Source of the DNA: Nitrospirillum iridis
GTDB taxonomy: Bacteria > Pseudomonadota > Alphaproteobacteria > Azospirillales > Azospirillaceae
Length of the DNA stretch: 64,000 bases
Assembly (NCBI RefSeq): GCF_014205765.1
Contig: NZ_JACIIZ010000023.1
Location: forward strand, 1-64,000
Direction: 5' to 3'
Part shown: piece after piece, positions 17,522-25,873 of the stretch
How the letters are laid out: every line of letters begins with the position of its first letter
Numbering within the stretch: position 1 is the stretch's first letter
Notes under the pieces: generated by a model
Databases searched by the model: none
What the model was told of the DNA's origin: nothing
Seen by the model: the letters and a program-made list of their open reading frames with translations, nothing else
Position numbers and translations under genes: made by a program

Positions 17522-17595
17522 TGGGGGATCGTCTAGCGGTAGGACTACGGACTCTGACTCCGTCAACCTTGGTTCGAATCCAAGTCCCCCAGCCA
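17522..17595 (+). tRNA. tRNA-Gln (anticodon CTG), copy 2
   Basis: Identical in all 74 bases to the copy at 17366-17439, CCA included. The bases just upstream also resemble each other (a CGGCATCGCG word precedes both), so the unit arose by tandem duplication. The VapBC-type module begins 141 bases downstream. Confidence 0.95.
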
Positions 17596-17736
17596 ACTCC
17601 CTTCAGATCAGAAACCAGCGATCACTGTCAGAACGCGGATTTGCTTTCCGCTTCGCGCCTGCCCTGGGGCGTTCGCACGCCGTTGTGGCGGTCGCTGGGA
17701 TATGCCAGACTATTCCCCGCACAAGGGAGTGGCGCC

Positions 17737-18003
17737 ATGTCCCACAGTGTCGTCGGAAAATGGGGAAAGAACCTGGCCATCCGGGTGCCCATGGATGTCG
17801 CCAGGGCCTGCGGCCTGGCGGACGGGGAAACGGTGGAAATCGAATTGCAGGACGGCGATCTGGTTATCAGGCGGTGGGCCGCTCATGTCCGCGCGCGCCA
17901 AGACGCGGAGGCCGCCGCGGCCGAGATCATCGCTGAAAGCCATCACCATTCCCTCGGTGACGTCTCCATCCGGGAGTTGATCGAAGAAGGCCGTCGCGGA
18001 TGA
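17737..18003 (+). CDS. vapB: AbrB/MazE-type antitoxin of a VapBC module
   Basis: An 88-residue protein with an N-terminal SpoVT-AbrB swapped-hairpin DNA-binding domain: VVGKWGKNLAIRVPMDVA, then GLADGETVEIELQDGDLVIRR-like strands. The C-terminal half is helical and acidic (ARQDAEAAAAEIIAES), the part that usually wraps around the toxin. AAGGGAG (17723-17729) supports the ATG at 17737. The stop overlaps the toxin start (ATGA, 18000-18003), the standard coupling of toxin-antitoxin pairs. Antitoxin-toxin complexes normally repress their own promoter. Confidence 0.85.
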   Translation: MSHSVVGKWGKNLAIRVPMDVARACGLADGETVEIELQDGDLVIRRWAAHVRARQDAEAAAAEIIAESHHHSLGDVSIRELIEEGRRG

Positions 18004-18413
18004 GCGTCGTCGTCGACGCCTCCATGGCCATAGCATGGCTATTCAATGATGAACGCACGGAGGCCGCCCACGCCGTCATGCGCCGCGTCGTGGCTGAGGG
18101 CGCCTGGGTTCCCGCCCTTTGGCGCCTTGAGGTCGCCAACGTGCTGCGGAATGCGGTCCGGCGTGGTCGGTGTGATGTGGCCTTCGCCGACCGCTCGCTC
18201 GCGCGGCTGGGACGTCTGACGATCCAAAGCGACGAGGACACCGACCGTCAGGCATGGGGTGCCACCCGGCGGCTCTCCCAAGACGAGAACCTGACCCTTT
18301 ATGACGCCGCCTATCTTGAGCTGGCGTTGCGCAAACGGTTCCCGCTCGCGTCCTGCGACGCCGCCCTGATCACCGCCGCCGGACGGCGCGGGGTGGATGT
18401 GCTGTCGGCCTGA
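18000..18413 (+). CDS. vapC: VapC-type PIN-domain ribonuclease toxin
   Basis: A 137-residue PIN-domain toxin. The four metal-binding acids are visible: Asp6 (VVVDASMAIAW), Glu44 (LWRLEVANVL), an Asp in NLTLYDAAYLELA and an Asp in LASCDAALI. Family members cleave tRNA or rRNA when the antitoxin decays. It is translationally coupled to the upstream AbrB-type antitoxin. It lies right after the tRNA-Gln pair, but I see no integrase or other mobile gene here. Confidence 0.9.
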   Translation: MSVVVDASMAIAWLFNDERTEAAHAVMRRVVAEGAWVPALWRLEVANVLRNAVRRGRCDVAFADRSLARLGRLTIQSDEDTDRQAWGATRRLSQDENLTLYDAAYLELALRKRFPLASCDAALITAAGRRGVDVLSA

Positions 18414-18600
18414 CGGCGTCATCCCTCCCATTGACAGCGCGCCCCGTCCAGGGTCTCATCCCCCTTAGTGCGCAGTGGGGCGCCACCTGTCCGCGGCAAG
18501 GGGGCCTGGCCTCCACCCATTCGGCTTCGTCCGTACAGACATCCCCCCCTTCTTCCGGCCCTTTGTAGCGGACATCGGGCGTTTTTCGGAAGGAAGGCCC

Positions 18601-20349
18601 ATGTCCCCCGTTTCCCCATCCCGTATCCTCTCCCCCCGTACCCTTTCACCGGGCGCCACCATCGACGGCTTGCGCCGGGAGGCCAAGCGCTGGCTGAAGG
18701 CCATGACCGGCGGCGATGCGCAGGCCGCGCGGCGCTTCCTCACCCATTTCCCCGGCCACGCCGCCCCGCCCAAGCTGCGCGAGGTGCAGCACGCCCTGGC
18801 GCGGGAGCATGGCTTCCCCACCTGGGCCGCCCTGCGGCAGGAGATGGAGGACCGCGCCCGCACCACAGCCGAGCGCATCCGCCTGGTGCTGGAGAAGTCG
18901 GTCAACCGCTACGGCACCGATCCCGGCACCCGCAAATGGGGGGATTATGAGCGCGACGGCCCCGGCCGGGGTGCCGTGGCCGCCCGTCTGCTGGCCCGCC
19001 ATCCGGAAATCGCCCGCAGTGGCATCCATGCCGCCATCGTGGCCCACGACTTGGATGGTGTGCGCCACCTGTTGGACAAGGAGCCCGGCCTGGTTCACGA
19101 CCGCAGCGATTTCGACGGCTGGACGCCGCTGCTACGCCTGGCCTATGCGCGCCTGCCCCTGGCGGCTGTCGAGCGGAACGCGCTGGCCATCGCCGCCCTG
19201 TTGCTGGATGCCGGTGCCGATCCTGACGCCGGCTGGTCCAGCGAGGCGCCCGAATTCACCCCACTGGTGGGTGTCATCGGCGGTGGCGAGGGCGGCCAGG
19301 CGCCCCATCCGCAGGCCGAGGCCTTCGCCCACCTGTTGATCGATCGGGGCGCCAACCCCTTCGCCGCCCAGGCGCTGTACAATACCTCGCTGGGCGCCGA
19401 CGACACCTTCTGGCTGGACCTGCTATGGGATGAGTCCGCCAAGCGGGGGGAAACGAGCACGTGGACAGGGCCCGCCCCGAACGCCCTGGGCGGCGCGCGT
19501 GCCGCCAGCGCCATCGCCTACCTGCTGGGCAATGCCGTGTCCAACAACCATCCACGGCGGGCCGAATGGCTGTTGGCCCACGGGGCGGATGCGCGCGGCA
19601 TCGATTTCTATTCCCGTCAGCCGGTCATCAAGCTGGCCCTGCTCGGCGGCCACCAGGCCATCGCCGAGGTGTTGCTGCGCCATGGCGCCATCCCGCCGGC
19701 CCTGACCGAGGAAGAGGCGTTCACCGCCGCCGTCGCCGCCGGTGATGTCGCCACCCTGCGCCGGTTGGCGCAGGCGCATCCCGCATTCCTGCGGCGGATC
19801 GGGCCCATGGCCACCGCCATCCGCCGGCACCGCGCGGACCTGGCCGAGGTGCTGCTGGATCTCGGCATGTCGCCCGACGTGGCGGACGACCACGATTGCC
19901 GCGCCCTGCATTTCGCCGCGCACGCCGGCGCGATCGAGGTGGCGCGGCTGCTGATCCAGCGCGGGGCGGAGGTCGACGCGTTCGACGGGCGCTATGGCGG
20001 CAGCCCCCTCACCCACGCCGTCTATCACGGCGAGACGGAGATGGCGGCCTTCCTGGCCGGCCACAGCCGCAATTTCCGGGGCCTCTGCTTCGCCGGAGCG
20101 GTGGACCGGCTGCGCGCCCTGCTGATCGAGGAACCCAACCGCGCCAACCGCCAGGACCGGCCCGGCGAGCCCGCGCTGTTCTGCCTGCCGGATGAGGAGG
20201 ACAAGGCGGTGGCGGTGGCCGAACTGCTTCTCTCCTTCGGCGCCGACCCCACCTTCCGCAACCCGCTGGACCACACGCCGGCCGAGGCCGCGCGCCGCCG
20301 GGGCCTGGATGAGGCCGCCGATTTGATCGAGGCGGCGGTGGATGGATAG
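18601..20349 (+). CDS. ankyrin-repeat protein
   Basis: A 582-residue protein built mainly of ankyrin repeats. Typical repeat cores are GWTPLLRLAYARLPL, AIAALLLDAGADPD, AFAHLLIDRGANP, CRALHFAAHAGAIEVARLLI and VAVAELLLSFGADPTFRNP. The first 100 residues form a separate helical segment (LRREAKRWLKAM, LREVQHALAREHGFPTWAAL) that I recognise from other bacterial ankyrin proteins of this size but cannot assign. No signal peptide or membrane segment is evident, so it is probably cytoplasmic and binds another protein. GGAAGGA precedes the ATG. Partner unknown. Confidence 0.8.
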   Translation: MSPVSPSRILSPRTLSPGATIDGLRREAKRWLKAMTGGDAQAARRFLTHFPGHAAPPKLREVQHALAREHGFPTWAALRQEMEDRARTTAERIRLVLEKSVNRYGTDPGTRKWGDYERDGPGRGAVAARLLARHPEIARSGIHAAIVAHDLDGVRHLLDKEPGLVHDRSDFDGWTPLLRLAYARLPLAAVERNALAIAALLLDAGADPDAGWSSEAPEFTPLVGVIGGGEGGQAPHPQAEAFAHLLIDRGANPFAAQALYNTSLGADDTFWLDLLWDESAKRGETSTWTGPAPNALGGARAASAIAYLLGNAVSNNHPRRAEWLLAHGADARGIDFYSRQPVIKLALLGGHQAIAEVLLRHGAIPPALTEEEAFTAAVAAGDVATLRRLAQAHPAFLRRIGPMATAIRRHRADLAEVLLDLGMSPDVADDHDCRALHFAAHAGAIEVARLLIQRGAEVDAFDGRYGGSPLTHAVYHGETEMAAFLAGHSRNFRGLCFAGAVDRLRALLIEEPNRANRQDRPGEPALFCLPDEEDKAVAVAELLLSFGADPTFRNPLDHTPAEAARRRGLDEAADLIEAAVDG

Positions 20350-20422
20350 GCGCCGCGACATTTAAGCCATGGAAGCGGGAACCCGCCCCCGGCACACTGC
20401 CATCCGCTAAGATGAGCGAAGG

Positions 20423-21898
20423 ATGACGGTGATGCGGGGCCGGTTGGGCATGGGCGTGCTGACCGCCCTTTTGGCGATGGCGGCCAGCGCGGCATCGGCG
20501 GCCACCGCGCAGGATTGGCGGCGGGCCGCCGAAACCGACCTGAACGGCCTGCACGACATCCTGGTGGCCAACCACCCGGCCATGGTGGTGCAAAAGGACA
20601 GCGCGCCCTTCCGCGCCTGGTTGGAAAGCGGGCGGGACGAGGCCAGGAAGCTGCTGCCCGGCGTCCAGGATGAGATCACCTACTTCGACCTCCTGCGCTT
20701 TTACGCCGGCGGCTTCCGCGACAGCCACATCGGCACCTATGCGACCAAGCATGCCGCCTCCTTGGGCCGCCTCTATGACTGGCCGGGCTTCAACCTGACC
20801 TGGACCGGTAGCGCCTACGCCGTCGTCGCCCACGCGCCCGATACGGCCCTCCCCCCGGCGGGCGCCCAGTTGGTCGCCTGCGACGGCATGTCTGCCGCTG
20901 CCCTGTCTCATGATCGGCAGGAGCGCAACGGCAAGGACCTGGCCCTGGACTCCCAGCGCCGCCTGCACGCCTTCTGGTTGCTGTGGGCCAGTGAGCACAG
21001 CTTGTTCCAGCCGCCGCTGAAAACCTGTTCCTTCGCCTCACCCGGTGGCGGCCCAGCCCGCTCCTATACCCTGAGTTACCGTCCCACAACGGAGATGGAT
21101 AGCAAGCCCGCGCGGGCGGCCCAGGCGCATTTTGGCCTCAACCGTTGGGGGCGGGACGGCTGGTGGATCGGAGCGCCGGACATGACGAGCGATCATGCCT
21201 GGAAACGCACCTTGGCGGCGGTGAAGACCCATCGCGAGGCCATCCGCCGGGCGCGGACGGTCGTGGTCGATGTGCGCGGCAACACCGGTGGCAGCGCCGA
21301 GTTCGCCAATACCCTGGCTGATCTGCTGTGGGGGTCGGATATGGTGAACGCCGATAAGCCCGCCCTGGGGCCCGTGGTCTATCGCGCCACCCGGCTGAAC
21401 CGGGACCAACTCGCCGCCGATCTGCCCCAGATCACCGATATCGGTTCCCAGATCGGCACCGCGGCCAAATTGCGGCGCCGGCTGAAACGCTATGACGACG
21501 CCATTGCCGCCGGCCAAGCCACCTTCACGGAAGAGGCCCCCGCCCGGAGCCAGCCCCTGCGCCCACCGCCCAACCCCATGCGTGGCCAGATCATCATACT
21601 GACCGACGGCGCTTGTGTGTCCGCCTGCCTGGACCTGATGGATTTGTTCCTGGCCTTGCCCAACGTGCGCCAGGCGGGCACGGAAACCAATGCCGACACA
21701 ATCTTCATGGAGATAAGCCAGGCGACACTGCCTTCCGGCTACGCCGGGATGTCGTTCGGCCACAAAGCCTGGGTGGAACGGCCGCGCGGATCCAACGTCA
21801 GCTATCACCCCACCCCAGCCCTGACGTGGATGGGCGATCCGGCGGACGACGCCGGTGAGCGCGCCTGGCTGGCCCAGGCAATGGGCATCAGCCCCTAA
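20423..21898 (+). CDS. secreted S41-like (tail-specific protease family) hydrolase
   Basis: A 491-residue exported protein with a signal peptide ending near AASAASA. The middle and end resemble the S41 peptidase fold: TVVVDVRGNTGGSAEFANTL is the conserved RGNxGG strand-loop, and IIILTDGACVSACLDLMDLF is the helix that should carry the nucleophilic Ser. No PDZ domain is evident between the N-terminal helical part and the core. The peptidase assignment rests on these two blocks. The gene converges on the epimerase gene, overlapping it by four bases at the stop codons. Confidence 0.7.
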   Translation: MTVMRGRLGMGVLTALLAMAASAASAATAQDWRRAAETDLNGLHDILVANHPAMVVQKDSAPFRAWLESGRDEARKLLPGVQDEITYFDLLRFYAGGFRDSHIGTYATKHAASLGRLYDWPGFNLTWTGSAYAVVAHAPDTALPPAGAQLVACDGMSAAALSHDRQERNGKDLALDSQRRLHAFWLLWASEHSLFQPPLKTCSFASPGGGPARSYTLSYRPTTEMDSKPARAAQAHFGLNRWGRDGWWIGAPDMTSDHAWKRTLAAVKTHREAIRRARTVVVDVRGNTGGSAEFANTLADLLWGSDMVNADKPALGPVVYRATRLNRDQLAADLPQITDIGSQIGTAAKLRRRLKRYDDAIAAGQATFTEEAPARSQPLRPPPNPMRGQIIILTDGACVSACLDLMDLFLALPNVRQAGTETNADTIFMEISQATLPSGYAGMSFGHKAWVERPRGSNVSYHPTPALTWMGDPADDAGERAWLAQAMGISP

Positions 21899-22716
21899 AG
21901 CCGGGAAAAATCAAAGCGCGGGCGGAAGCCCAGCAGGGCGGCGGCGCGGGTAGCGTCGTACACCCGGTCCAGCCGCGCCGGCAGGGGCCAGCCCCGGCGG
22001 TCGAACAGGGCCGCCACCCGGGGCAACCGGGCACGGATGAGACCGGCGGCGTCCTGGGCCAGACTGTCCGCCTCCGCCCGCCGGAACGGTGTCCTGGCGG
22101 AGATGACGAAGGTGCCGGGAACGTCCACCGTCACGGCGTGCACATGGGCGGCGGCGGCATCCGCCATGTTGAGCCCCCGGTGCAGGCGGTGAGCGGCACG
22201 GGCCGCCGCCGGCTCCCGGAAGCAGCGGGCGATGCGCAAAATCGCCCAGCCGCGCGGGAAGGTGGCGTCGGCGCAGAGGGCCTCGGCCGCCAGTTTAGTC
22301 TCGTCATAAATGTCGCGTGGCCGGGGCGCCAAATCCTCATCCACCCAGGCCAGCCGGCCGGGGGCCGGCACCAGGCTGTGGCCATAGAGCGAGGTGGTGG
22401 AGGTATAGATGAAACGCCCCACGCCGGCCGCCCGCGCCCGCCGTAGCAGCAAGGCGGTCGCATCCACGTTCACCCGGTGGAAGTCCGCGTCCGGCACGCG
22501 GCCCACCTGGGGCGCATGCAGGGCCGCCACATGGATGATGGCATCGCATCCCGCCACCGCCCGCGCCAGCGCGTCATCATCCGCCACGTCGGCCAGAATG
22601 TCGGTGGTGGCGCCCGGCCGGATGTCCAGCCCCACCGCCGCCCAGCCGCGGCCCCGCGCTTGGCGGACGATGGCGGCGCCCAGGGGACCTGAGGAACCGG
22701 TGACGAGAAGGCGCAT
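21895..22716 (-). CDS. NAD-dependent epimerase/dehydratase (extended SDR)
   Basis: A 273-residue Rossmann-fold enzyme. The nucleotide-binding motif MRLLVTGSSGPLGAAIV is at the N-terminus; ILADVADDDAL binds the cofactor ribose region; the active site has YTSTTSLYGH and the Tyr/Lys pair in IYDETKLAAE. Family members interconvert or dehydrate nucleotide sugars or reduce related substrates. No sugar-biosynthesis cluster is adjacent, so the substrate is unknown. Confidence 0.85.
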   Translation of the reverse strand: MRLLVTGSSGPLGAAIVRQARGRGWAAVGLDIRPGATTDILADVADDDALARAVAGCDAIIHVAALHAPQVGRVPDADFHRVNVDATALLLRRARAAGVGRFIYTSTTSLYGHSLVPAPGRLAWVDEDLAPRPRDIYDETKLAAEALCADATFPRGWAILRIARCFREPAAARAAHRLHRGLNMADAAAAHVHAVTVDVPGTFVISARTPFRRAEADSLAQDAAGLIRARLPRVAALFDRRGWPLPARLDRVYDATRAAALLGFRPRFDFSRL

Positions 22717-22740
22717 GCGGCGGGGCCCTCACAATGACAA

Positions 22741-22766
22741 CGGGGGGCGGATCGCTCCGCCCCCCG
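22741..22766. terminator. strong intrinsic-type hairpin between two minus-strand genes
   Basis: CGGGGGGCGGA (22741-22751) and TCCGCCCCCCG (22756-22766) are perfect 11-base arms with a four-base loop. The T run (GCTTTTA) follows on the plus strand. For the minus-strand hydrolase gene that ends at 22794 it probably works as a terminator with a weak tail. Confidence 0.75.
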
Positions 22767-22793
22767 CTTTTACACCAACCAGTCCCGAAAGGC

Positions 22794-23645
22794 TCAGCGC
22801 CGCCAGGCGACGACCGTCTGCTGCTGCGTGCCCAACAGGTCGGAGCCCAGGCGCATGACGTCGCCGGCCTTCAGGAACACCGGCTCCGGCTTCACGCCCA
22901 TGCCCACGCCCGGCGGGGTGCCGGTGGTGATAAGGTCGCCCGGCTGCAGGGTGATGAAGCGGCTGATGTAGCTGACCAGGGTGGCCACGCCGAAGATCAT
23001 GGTGTTGGTGTTGCCGGTCTGGCGGCGGCTGCCGTTGACGTCCAGCCACAGGTCGATGTTCTGCGGATCGGCGATCTCATCCGCCGTCACCAGCCAGGGG
23101 CCGACCGGGCCGAAGGTGTCGCAGCCCTTGCCCTTGTCCCAGGTGCCGCCGCGCTCGATCTGGTACTCGCGCTCCGACACGTCGTTGATCAGGACATAGC
23201 CGGCCACATGGCTCAGGGCGTCGGCCTCCTCGACATAGCGGGCGGTCTTGCCGATGACGATGCCCAACTCCACCTCCCAATCCGACTTCACGCTGTCCTT
23301 GGGCAGCACGACGTCGTCATTGGGGCCGTTCAGGCAGCTGATGGCCTTGGTGAACAGCACCGGCTCCTTCGGCAGGGGCAGGTTGGATTCGGCGGCGTGG
23401 TCGGCATAGTTCAGGCCGACGGCCAGGAACTTGGAAATGCCGGTGTAGGGGACCCCCAGGCGCGGGTCGCCGGACACCACCGGCAGGCTGGCGACATCCA
23501 GCGCCGCCAGGGCGGCCAGGCCCTCGGCCGACAGCTGGGCGGGGCCGATGTCGGTCACATGGCCCGACAGGTCGCGGATCTGGCCGGCGGCGTCCAGCAG
23601 GCCGGGTTTCTCCTGGCCCACGGGGCCGTAACGCAGCAGCTTCAT
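22794..23645 (-). CDS. fumarylacetoacetate hydrolase family protein
   Basis: A 283-residue enzyme of the FAH family that hydrolyses or decarboxylates acylpyruvate-like metabolites in aromatic or amino-acid breakdown. The signature metal-binding region is present: GLNYADHAAESN, then DWEVELGIVIGKTARYV, then YVLINDVSEREYQ. The substrate loop DTFGPVGPWLVTADEI and the C-terminal ITLQPGDLITTGTPPGVGMG are typical of the acylpyruvase subgroup. It begins eight bases after the stop of the LysR-type gene on the same strand and could be co-transcribed with it, which hints at co-regulation by that factor. Confidence 0.9.
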   Translation of the reverse strand: MKLLRYGPVGQEKPGLLDAAGQIRDLSGHVTDIGPAQLSAEGLAALAALDVASLPVVSGDPRLGVPYTGISKFLAVGLNYADHAAESNLPLPKEPVLFTKAISCLNGPNDDVVLPKDSVKSDWEVELGIVIGKTARYVEEADALSHVAGYVLINDVSEREYQIERGGTWDKGKGCDTFGPVGPWLVTADEIADPQNIDLWLDVNGSRRQTGNTNTMIFGVATLVSYISRFITLQPGDLITTGTPPGVGMGVKPEPVFLKAGDVMRLGSDLLGTQQQTVVAWRR

Positions 23646-23653
23646 GGGAAGTC

Positions 23654-24691
23654 CTACCCTGAATTGGAAAAGCGCATGTTAGCGGTCGCAGTTTTCTTCC
23701 AAGCCGACACCGCTGGCAATGCCGAACCTTTCATGCCCCGGCGGCGGCACCGGGACTTGACGCCACGGCGGGCCCACACGCGCCGCCCTCCATCGCCGCC
23801 GGCGCGGATATGGGCGGCCAGCCCCTGGGCCAGATGGTCGTAGAGCAGGCGCACCCGCCGGCTGGACTTCAGGTCCGGATGCATGACCAGCCAGGTGTCG
23901 AGGTCGAAGCCCAGGGTGCCGGGCAGCAGGTGCACCAGGTCCGGGTCGCGTCGCGCCACCCCGACCTGGCAAATGCCGATGCCGATACCCGCACGGATGG
24001 CCGCCAGCTGGGCCACGTCACTATCGGCGCGGAAGGCGAAATGCTCCCGACCGAAATACCGCCCTTGCGCGCGAAGGGCACGGATCGCAGCTGTTTCGGT
24101 ATCGAAACCGATCAGGCTATGGCTGGCCAGATCATCCCAGGTGGCGGGGGCGCCATAAGCGTCCAGATAGCGGCGGTGGGCATGGAGGCCCAGCGCGATG
24201 ACGCCCAAATGCCGGGCGACCAGCGCCCCTTGCGTGGGCCGCACCATGCGGACGGCGATGTCGGCGTCGCGGCGCAGCAGGTCCTCCGTCTCGTTCGACA
24301 GGGACAGTTCCACCGCGACCTTGGGATGGTCCCGGCGGAAAGCCGCCAGGATGGGGGGCAGCACCTCCACCCCCACCACCTCGCTGGCGGTCACGCGCAC
24401 ACTGCCCTGCACCTCTCCGGCCGGGCCGGAGGCCACGCGCAGCAGGGCGGCGGCGGCCGACTCCATCACCTCCGTATGGGGGCGCAGTTCCAGCGCCGTC
24501 TCCGTGGCGGTCAGGCCTTGCGGGGAGCGGGTGAAGAGCGCGGCGCCCAGCGCCCGCTCCAGTTCCTCCACATGGCGGCCGATGGTGGGCTGGGTCAGTC
24601 CCAACACACGCCCCGCCGCCGACAGGCTGCCCTCCCGCAGCACCGCCAGGAAGGAGCGGTACAGTTCCCAGCCGGGTTCGATTCTAGTCAT
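23654..24691 (-). CDS. LysR-family transcriptional regulator
   Basis: A 345-residue regulator. The N-terminal winged helix is standard (SFLAVLREGSLSAAGRVLGLTQPTIGRHVEELERALGA read across residues 14-50). The effector domain (VRVTASEVVGVEVLPPILAAF, then SNETEDLLRRDADIAVRM) resembles the subgroup that ends in a short regulatory domain. About 40 residues at the C-terminus are basic and low-complexity (RRVWARRGVKSRCRRR), longer than usual, possibly from an old frameshift or stop loss. It is divergent from an NAD(P)-binding protein gene, the normal target arrangement, and sits directly before the FAH gene. A palindrome overlaps its start codon. Confidence 0.9.
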   Translation of the reverse strand: MTRIEPGWELYRSFLAVLREGSLSAAGRVLGLTQPTIGRHVEELERALGAALFTRSPQGLTATETALELRPHTEVMESAAAALLRVASGPAGEVQGSVRVTASEVVGVEVLPPILAAFRRDHPKVAVELSLSNETEDLLRRDADIAVRMVRPTQGALVARHLGVIALGLHAHRRYLDAYGAPATWDDLASHSLIGFDTETAAIRALRAQGRYFGREHFAFRADSDVAQLAAIRAGIGIGICQVGVARRDPDLVHLLPGTLGFDLDTWLVMHPDLKSSRRVRLLYDHLAQGLAAHIRAGGDGGRRVWARRGVKSRCRRRGMKGSALPAVSAWKKTATANMRFSNSG

Positions 24692-24700
24692 AAATTTATG
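24689..24700. promoter_or_regulatory. palindrome over the LysR-type start codon
   Basis: CATAAATTTATG (24689-24700) is a perfect 12-base palindrome that contains the regulator's start codon on the minus strand. In the 100-base divergent promoter region this AT-rich site is a candidate for autoregulation. Confidence 0.45.
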
Positions 24701-24791
24701 TATATCAAACCAACGTTATTGCGCAATTCCGTTTAGTCCCTGGCGCGCTCACTGTCCGGTCAACGCAACGGTGAGATGACGGAGAGAGAGA

Positions 24792-25763
24792 ATGAACGCG
24801 AACGGCAAGACAGTCCTGGTGATCGGCGCCAAGGGTGGGGTGGGCGGCACGGCGGCGGCGGCCCTGCTGCGGGCCGGCTGGACGGTGAAGGCCCTGGCGC
24901 GCGGCCAGGGCACGCGGCCGGATCTGGCCGGCACCCAGTGGATCCAGGGGGACGCCATGAACAGGGCCGACGTGGTCCAGGCGGCGGTCGGGGTGGATGT
25001 CATCGTCCATGCCGTGAACCCGCCGGGCTACAGGGACTGGGACACGCTGGTGTTGCCCATGGTGGACAACACCATCGCCGCCGCCAAGGCGGCGGGCGCC
25101 CGCATCGTCCTGCCCGGCACGGTCTACAACTACGGCCCCGACGCCCTGCCCACCCTGACCGAGACCTCGCCCCAGAATCCCCTGACGGTGAAGGGCGGCA
25201 TCCGCGTCGCCCTGGAACGGCGGCTGGAGGCGGCGGCGCGGGAGGGCGCGCGCGTGCTGATCCTGCGTTGCGGCGACTTCTTCGGCCCCCATGCCGGCAA
25301 CAACTGGTTCGGCCAGGGGCTGGTGACGCCGGGCAAGCCCGTGACCGCCATCCCCTACCCCGGCCCCCACGGCATCGGCCACGCCTGGGCCTACCTGCCC
25401 GACGTGGGTGAAGCCCTGGTCCGCCTGCTGGCGCGGGAAGGTGATCTGGCGGCGTTCGAGTCCTTCCACTTCGGCGGCCACTGGCTGGAGCCGGGGGTGG
25501 AGATGGCGGCCAGCATCCAGCGCGTGGTCGCGGCCCGTACCGGCCGGCAACCCGTCCTCAAACCCTTCCCCTGGTGGCTGGTGACGCTGGCGTCGCCCTT
25601 TGTCACCACGCTGCGCGAAATGCGGGAGATGCGCTATCTGTGGCAGCGGCCGGTGCGCCTGGACAACACCAAGCTGACCGCCTTCCTGGGATCGGAGCCG
25701 CACACGCCGCTGGACCGGGCGGTCGCCGACACGCTGGCGCAGCTGGGCTGCCTGCCCGCTTGA
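24792..25763 (+). CDS. NAD(P)-binding Rossmann-fold oxidoreductase (NmrA/epimerase-like)
   Basis: A 323-residue atypical or extended SDR. The nucleotide loop is VLVIGAKGGVGGTAAAALL; the cofactor-selectivity region follows (VKALARGQGTR). The usual Tyr/Lys active-site pair is not obvious: LPGTVYNYGPDALP carries a Tyr, but no clear YxxxK follows. It may therefore be an NmrA-like redox sensor or an isomerase rather than a dehydrogenase. The gene is divergent from the LysR-type regulator and is its likely target. Confidence 0.75.
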   Translation: MNANGKTVLVIGAKGGVGGTAAAALLRAGWTVKALARGQGTRPDLAGTQWIQGDAMNRADVVQAAVGVDVIVHAVNPPGYRDWDTLVLPMVDNTIAAAKAAGARIVLPGTVYNYGPDALPTLTETSPQNPLTVKGGIRVALERRLEAAAREGARVLILRCGDFFGPHAGNNWFGQGLVTPGKPVTAIPYPGPHGIGHAWAYLPDVGEALVRLLAREGDLAAFESFHFGGHWLEPGVEMAASIQRVVAARTGRQPVLKPFPWWLVTLASPFVTTLREMREMRYLWQRPVRLDNTKLTAFLGSEPHTPLDRAVADTLAQLGCLPA

Positions 25764-25814
25764 CGAGCCCGGACCATTGCGCTGAGCGCAGGATTAAGGT
25801 CTGGACAAACGTAC

Positions 25815-25873
25815 CTCCTTCAAACATCAAATTTTTATTGGATACAAAATCCGTTTGAAGGAGCAGGGGCATG
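25815..25873 (+). promoter_or_regulatory. leader with ribosome-site-sequestering repeat (S10 copy 1)
   Basis: CTCCTTCAAAC (25815-25825) is exactly complementary to GTTTGAAGGAG (25853-25863), which contains the ribosome binding site AAGGAG (25858-25863) of the gene starting at 25871. A small inner hairpin GGAT-N5-ATCC (25840-25852) sits next to the second arm. If the transcript starts upstream of 25815, the fold hides the ribosome site. The second S10 gene has an equivalent but sequence-unrelated structure. A DNA operator is the alternative. Confidence 0.6.

Noticed and set aside
17366-17595. tRNA-Gln pair as an integration site
   Set aside because: No integrase, no truncated tRNA copy and no mobile genes next to it; the duplicates are complete and identical.
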